Assembly: GCA_014925825.1 (NCBI GenBank)
Contig: JACGCK010000245.1
Coordinates: 1 to 60,570, forward strand
Direction: 5' to 3'
DNA: 60,570 bases
Origin: Pholiota molesta
Taxonomy: Eukaryota; Basidiomycota; Agaricomycetes; Agaricales; Strophariaceae
Shown here: one piece after another, positions 56,360-60,570 of the stretch
How the letters are laid out: every line of letters begins with the position of its first letter
How positions within the stretch are numbered: position 1 is the stretch's first letter
Translations under genes and position numbers: made by a program
Notes under the pieces: model-generated
What the model was told of the DNA's origin: nothing
What the model saw: only the letters and a program-made list of their open reading frames with translations
The model's database searches: none

Positions 56360-57309
56360 TGTGCGCCGCATTTGATAAATATACGCCTTTTCGAAATATG
56401 ACAAGTTAATTTGGAACGTTGAGCACCCAACCGCCTCTGTTGAGAGTAGATTTCATATTGTATGCTGTATTTGAATAATGTACCTGAGTATATGAACCAA
56501 TAGACCACACACTTCAGATCCGACCATTATGAGAATTTAGCAATGGTGCATTGTTGTCGGAAAAGAAAAGAAAAGAAAAGAAACAAGGGTACTACATTCA
56601 AGGTCATAACCGTACCAAGTTACATATATGTACTTCAGTCAAGTCCTTGTGGCGACGTCGCGACACTATGTAAGATACCACCACTTCCTCTCTTTTAATT
56701 CTCCATATTATTTAAGATCCGAATGCATGCATAATGACCGCATAAATATCCGCTCTTTCCAGACCCTCAAAGGGCTTTATTCCACTCAAACTCGGGGTGC
56801 GGAGTATTTGCATGGCGACGTCGCAACAAATCTATTTTTTGCGAGAAATCCTCATAGATATATCTAATTCTAAGTTAAAATTCTTGTACACGTTCCTTGC
56901 GAAGTATTGTATAGAGCATATAGCGTACCAATCTATTGTTTTGCATGGAATATGTGGTCCGTACCGCAGAGGCGCAATGACAGCGCAACACCATTCACCG
57001 TTCCACCGAATTCTTTTGAATGTTTTTCAACCAGTCTCGAACCCCAATAAATATACCATAGTGGAATAGAAAATATCTGACAAAGTATATTGACTACATA
57101 TTGAATCCATAGCGCATAATCCGCTCATGAACCTTCGATGCCCATGTTTGGCATTGGTTTGGCGCAGTCAATCAACTTCCATAAAGAGTATGCGAGCCGC
57201 CTAATTTGGCCATGATCGGGATGGGATCTCGATTCACATTGCTCGGACATCCAAAAGGTGTTCGAAAAAGTATTTAAATACTATGGTTGAAGACTAGCTA
57301 CTACAGAAA
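56360..57309. other. Intergenic DNA right of the TET/JBP-like gene
   Basis: AT-rich, with an (AAAAG)4-type microsatellite at about 56561-56583. GCGACGTCGC occurs at about 56651 and 56813, a palindromic word found twice. No gene supported. Confidence 0.5.
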
Positions 57310-57790
57310 ATGGAACCTCACACTGCAACATACGTTACCGCCATTGAAGATGGCGCTAAACTCACTCGACACAACATTTACTATCTGAAGTGGGTATTTT
57401 GTATTTCAGCGTACCTGCTGCCTTCAAGTTTCCAGTGCTCACCTCAGACGACAGAAATTCCAAGCGACTGAAGGAAAAAGCTCAAGAGAGGAGGGATAGG
57501 TAATGCACATTCAAGGACTTCTACATATTTATGCTGCTTACTGCTAGTTTCTCATAGGGCCAAACAGAGATTTGAAACGCTTCCTCAAGCCGAGCAGGAA
57601 GAAATCACAGACCGCCGCAAACAGACGCGGGCAGCACATCGGGAAAAGCATCGAGACGAGCTCAGGGCTAAAGAGCGATCGCGTCGGTAAGGCATTTTTT
57701 CGACTCCAGAATGACTGTATTTCTCATCCAGGCATCATCCGGGTTTCTCCTACCAGTCAGCGTCGAAAGGCCTCCACTGGGCAGTCGTAA
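57310..57790 (+). CDS. Small basic, coiled-coil-like protein (tentative)
   Basis: Short exons appear to encode MEPHTATYVTAIEDGAKLTR, then VPAAFKFPVLTSDDRNSKR, a GTAATG...ATAG intron (about 57501-57559) and a highly charged stretch (RFETLPQAEQEEITDRRKQ, then REKHRDELRAKERSRR). The charged run looks like a bZIP-like basic/coiled-coil region. The join between the first two exons is not convincing (the gap is only about 20 nt), and the 3' end is unclear. Similar small basic proteins accompany KDZ-rich regions in mushrooms as far as I recall. Confidence 0.35.
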
Positions 57791-57799
57791 ATAGTCTAG

Positions 57800-58395
57800 G
57801 CCACTGCACTAATATTTTAAAGCAATACGGAGACGATCTTGGGATAGAATACATCTCCTTGTAGACGTAGCCGTTGACCACTGAATTCTGACGGATCTTC
57901 GAAGAATCTATGGGTTGGATTTTTTCTGAAACACGGAAATGGGCCGTCCAATACCTTGTCTTGAAATCAGCCGTCCAATACCTTGTCTTCCTAGTTAAAA
58001 AGGTGGCGCCGGCTGTAGTATCTGACTTATATGGCTAAATTTTCCGAATGGGAATAGTATCTGGCAGATTCAGTCATTACGGAGTTGCTCAAAGAATGCA
58101 CATTAAGCCTCTTGCAACGGCGACTCAGCATTCTGACAACGGAGGCATTGAATATTTGTATGTCCAGCCCAAATCTACATGCAGCTAGTTGCCAATTACG
58201 TGCAGGGAAGAAGAAAGTTATGTATTGGATAGAGAAATATGATGAAATCTATTGGTATGTGATTTTTAACTAGGTACAGAAGATGTATACCAGCGCTGGG
58301 CGGAAAGAAGGATCCAGAGGCCAAGTGTAACGGTCGATAAACGAAAATCATTCGAGGAAAGATGTCAAATGTTATTTTGGTCTACACTGAAAGGC
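57800..58395. other. Intergenic
   Basis: A 20-bp word CCGTCCAATACCTTGTCTTG occurs twice (about 57944 and 57970). Otherwise nothing recognised. Confidence 0.5.
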
Positions 58396-59232
58396 TCATT
58401 CTTCATCAGCCCACAAATCACAGGGGGCGCGGAGCGTGCAAAATTCCTCACCATCGCTGTCCTCGACTAGAACAAGCGGGGATCCGAGTTCACCGACGTG
58501 TTCATTGGCCGGAATGGCTGCACGTTCGACGGCGGAAGCGAGGTTGCGTTCGACGGCGGGGGCGGCATTCTTGACATGTCCACCCTCACCATCGCTGATG
58601 AAGATGTATTTGCGGCCGGCATGTTCAGCATCGGCTACGGAAGGACGACGAGCTCGCTTTCTAGATGGGCCGGCGCAGCCTGGGATGCCCCCTCTGTTGG
58701 GCACAAACCCTCTCTTGGGCACAAAGAAGCGGGTGAGGACTTCTTGGAGCCGAGGTGCAGCGGTGGCGGGCACGACGACGGGCACGACCGGTGCAGGCGC
58801 TTGCTCTTCGGGTACGACTCCCTGATCCCTATTTTTGAGTTTGCTGAGCATTTATGAATGGGGCATGGGGTATGAACATAGGGCTTACCTTTTGATAAGC
58901 ATGATGCTTGGGGCGGTCGCCGTAGTCTGAATGACCATCTCCTCGGTCTTCGTCGTCTGCTGGAAGACGAAAGAAGCTAAACAAAATGAAATTTCAGCTC
59001 GAGAAAGGCATTGACGGGGTATTCAACCATACCTTGGCCGCGTTTGGGGTGCTTTACTCGGACCGGTCGACCCGTTACCATGGTCGACTTTTGATAGAAG
59101 CTCATGACAGTGTTCGACGCTAAGTCACAATGAAGGTATCAGCGATGACGAAGGGGAAGAATGGGGGTGGGCCGGGGGAGGGAAGGAATGTGTGTACTCA
59201 CTTGGACTGATGTCATCGGCGACGACGGACAT
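58396..59232 (-). CDS. Hypothetical basic, probably nuclear protein
   Basis: Four exons read in phase: MSVVADDISP (59232); then MSFYQKSTMVTGRPVRVKHP; a short exon with QQTTKTEEMVIQTTATAPSI; and a last exon (from about 58850) with a Pro/Val/Ala-rich run, FFVPKRGFVPNRGG, GPSRKRARRPSV (NLS-like) and YIFISDGEGG, ending in an acidic DSDGEEF stretch. About 240 residues. No family recognised. The introns have normal length and GT/AG ends, which supports a real gene. Confidence 0.5.
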
Positions 59233-59728
59233 GGTAGAGTGTGCTGAAACGGAGCCGAGCGATTCGTAGGAGGCGTTGGAGGAAGGTGGGGACATTTGAC
59301 TGTAGTGAAGGGCCTGGGCATTTGCGCAACGGACATTTATACGGACAGAGTGAGATCTAGTGAGATCTCGCAGATATGCCGCGCGCTGCGGCTAAGTACA
59401 TGGTGCGGGTTTAGGTTGAAGGGCTGCAAGTGCAACGGTGGTGTGAGAGTGTGACTTGTGCATGTGACTTGTTGATGAGTTACAAGGCACGGCGCTAACG
59501 GACAAGTCGAATCAAGATTGAGGCGCGATCTCCAAGTTCTTACTGCGTACCTCTTGCAGAATCGTGAATCGCGCTATGCGTCAAACATCCTGCTACAGAC
59601 TCCAACAAAAATGGGAGCAATTGGCGGCACCCTAGTCCGGCCCAAAGTTCATAGATCTCCCCGCCCTTCGTTGTCTCTCCAGCGTGCCTCCCAGATTTAT
59701 TCCCTGCTTTTTTATTCGCAAACTCACT
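59233..59728. promoter_or_regulatory. Divergent upstream region of the two right-edge genes
   Basis: About 500 bp between the starts of the hypothetical minus-strand gene and the plus-strand HMG-like gene. It holds the direct repeat GTGAGATCTAGTGAGATCTC near 59350. No specific site can be assigned. Confidence 0.35.
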
Positions 59729-60570
59729 ATGGTTAACCCTGGAGCGTTTTCGGGCACACGCAAGGCATTCCTCGCTGCACAGAGTGCGCTCTACGCGGAC
59801 GCAGTGACTGCAAACCACACTGCAGATACTGTCGCCGATATTCAGCGCCGCTACTTCAAGCGGTACCCAATTTCTCTATCACATACCGTTGAACCTAGCG
59901 CCGAATCGCTGGCCCAAGTCGATGACAACGCTCCTGACGAAGAAACCCTTCCACCCGACCAGACAACTCTCGACGAGGTGGCCTTCAATGCCGCTCAAGT
60001 CGTATATGATGCGCAGGTGAAGCTCTTGAAATACCGCAAAGCCGTACGTCTTCAATTTTTGTTTCTATTCCGTTTACTTATGCTTCCAGCTGTTATAGCA
60101 AATTACGCGGCGTCTTTCCTACCAGCACGCAAAGGATGACAACCCCGCTAAACATATCGCTATTGGGTCGGAGGATCCTATGGTCATGCTAATGGCTAAA
60201 CTGGCAGGCATTCCCGTTAAGAAGCCACGTAGCAAGACGGGGTACAATCTCTGGGGTCAGAACAACCGAGAGCTCGTGGACCGAGTATACGAGGAGCGTG
60301 TAAGGGCCGGTAATACCCCATGGAAGCGGAGAGCGGCCCTTCGGATGCAAGTCTACAAGGAATGCTTCGCGGAGCTTGACGAGGAGGAGAGGAAGGCCTA
60401 CGAGGATAGAGCCGCTGAGGAGCATCGCGTTGCGATAGAGCAAATCGAACAGGCAATGAACGCCCCACCTTCAGTAGATCCTGCAGATCGTCAGCAGTAA
60501 GTCTTAGGTTGCTCATCAACGGCCGCTCCTGTATTCTAATCAGCCTTCCTCAGAGTTCTTAAAGAACTCC
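59729..60570 (+). CDS. HMG-box-like protein, 5' part (runs off the window)
   Basis: Starts MVNPGAFSGTRKAFLAAQ; one intron (about 60043-60100) is spliced between LKYRKA and the exon with HAKDDNPAKHIAIGSEDP. The second exon has the HMG-like block KTGYNLWGQNNRELV, then RRAALRMQVYKECFAELDEE and ERKAYEDRAAEEH. The frame could stop at 60498-60500, but the same bases make a GTAAGT donor (60496). A CTCAG acceptor near 60554 would continue the frame (VLKEL) to the window edge, as expected for the longer mushroom family with this N-terminus. I therefore treat it as partial. Family and continuation are inference. Confidence 0.6.

Noticed and set aside
44097..57300. A second bounded KDZ transposon around the CxC2 transposase
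   Set aside because: I searched by eye for paired inverted ends and a short duplication and found none; the boundary remains open rather than absent.

Overview
The window is nuclear DNA of a basidiomycete fungus, most likely an Agaricomycete. Genes are cut by many 45-70 nt introns with GT/AG ends, a Pho88/Snd3 homologue and a Slm1/2-like PH protein have fungal architecture, and two KDZ-superfamily transposases (CxC1 and CxC2 types) and a TET/JBP-like dioxygenase of the type expanded in mushrooms are present. No species can be named from sequence alone. About half of the window is mobile or repetitive DNA.

Layout. 1-8,840 is gene-poor: a minisatellite (1-480), a 5'-truncated LINE tail (about 1,217-1,800), GTGAGT-type arrays, and a 2.1-kb field of 54-bp palindromic units (5,442-7,575). 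Inside that field sits a complete 675-bp TRIM (6,108-6,782) with two 255-bp LTRs and a 5-bp target duplication. 8,843-21,420 is the host-gene island: a GMC oxidoreductase with one internal stop, the Slm1/2-like gene with one apparent 1-nt lesion, PHO88/SND3 transcribed divergently from it, a secreted DUF5648-like protein and a small secreted four-cysteine protein.

21,771-41,789 is a single 20-kb DNA transposon (KDZ-1) with terminal inverted repeats of about 0.9 kb and a 7-bp target duplication. It carries three minus-strand genes: an uninterrupted CxC1-type KDZ transposase, an unknown gene, and a KDZ-associated family gene. The unknown gene is split by a second inverted-repeat element (25,573-35,507, TA target site). 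That element contains a complete tyrosine-recombinase retrotransposon of the Ngaro/PAT kind (28,126-33,716) with split direct repeats A1...B1-A2-B2. The result is three nested levels.

42,287-60,570 holds a cysteine-cluster gene, a second KDZ transposase (CxC2 type, one probable frameshift) and, head-to-head with it across a 465-bp intergenic region, a TET/JBP-like 2-oxoglutarate/Fe(II) dioxygenase gene. The dioxygenase gene is interrupted near its 3' end by a 5,021-bp LTR element without recognisable coding capacity (LARD-like, 403-bp LTRs, GCGGG target duplication). Its interior is a degenerate tandem array of roughly 320-335-bp units. The right edge has a small basic-protein gene, a hypothetical nuclear-type protein and the 5' part of an HMG-box-like gene that probably runs out of the window.

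The most interesting biology is the combination of two KDZ transposases of different subtypes with a TET/JBP oxygenase gene. In fungi this family is described as spreading with KDZ transposons and is thought to oxidise 5-methylcytosine. Here the oxygenase is itself disabled by a recent non-autonomous retroelement. All calls rest on reading the sequence; no database search was run.
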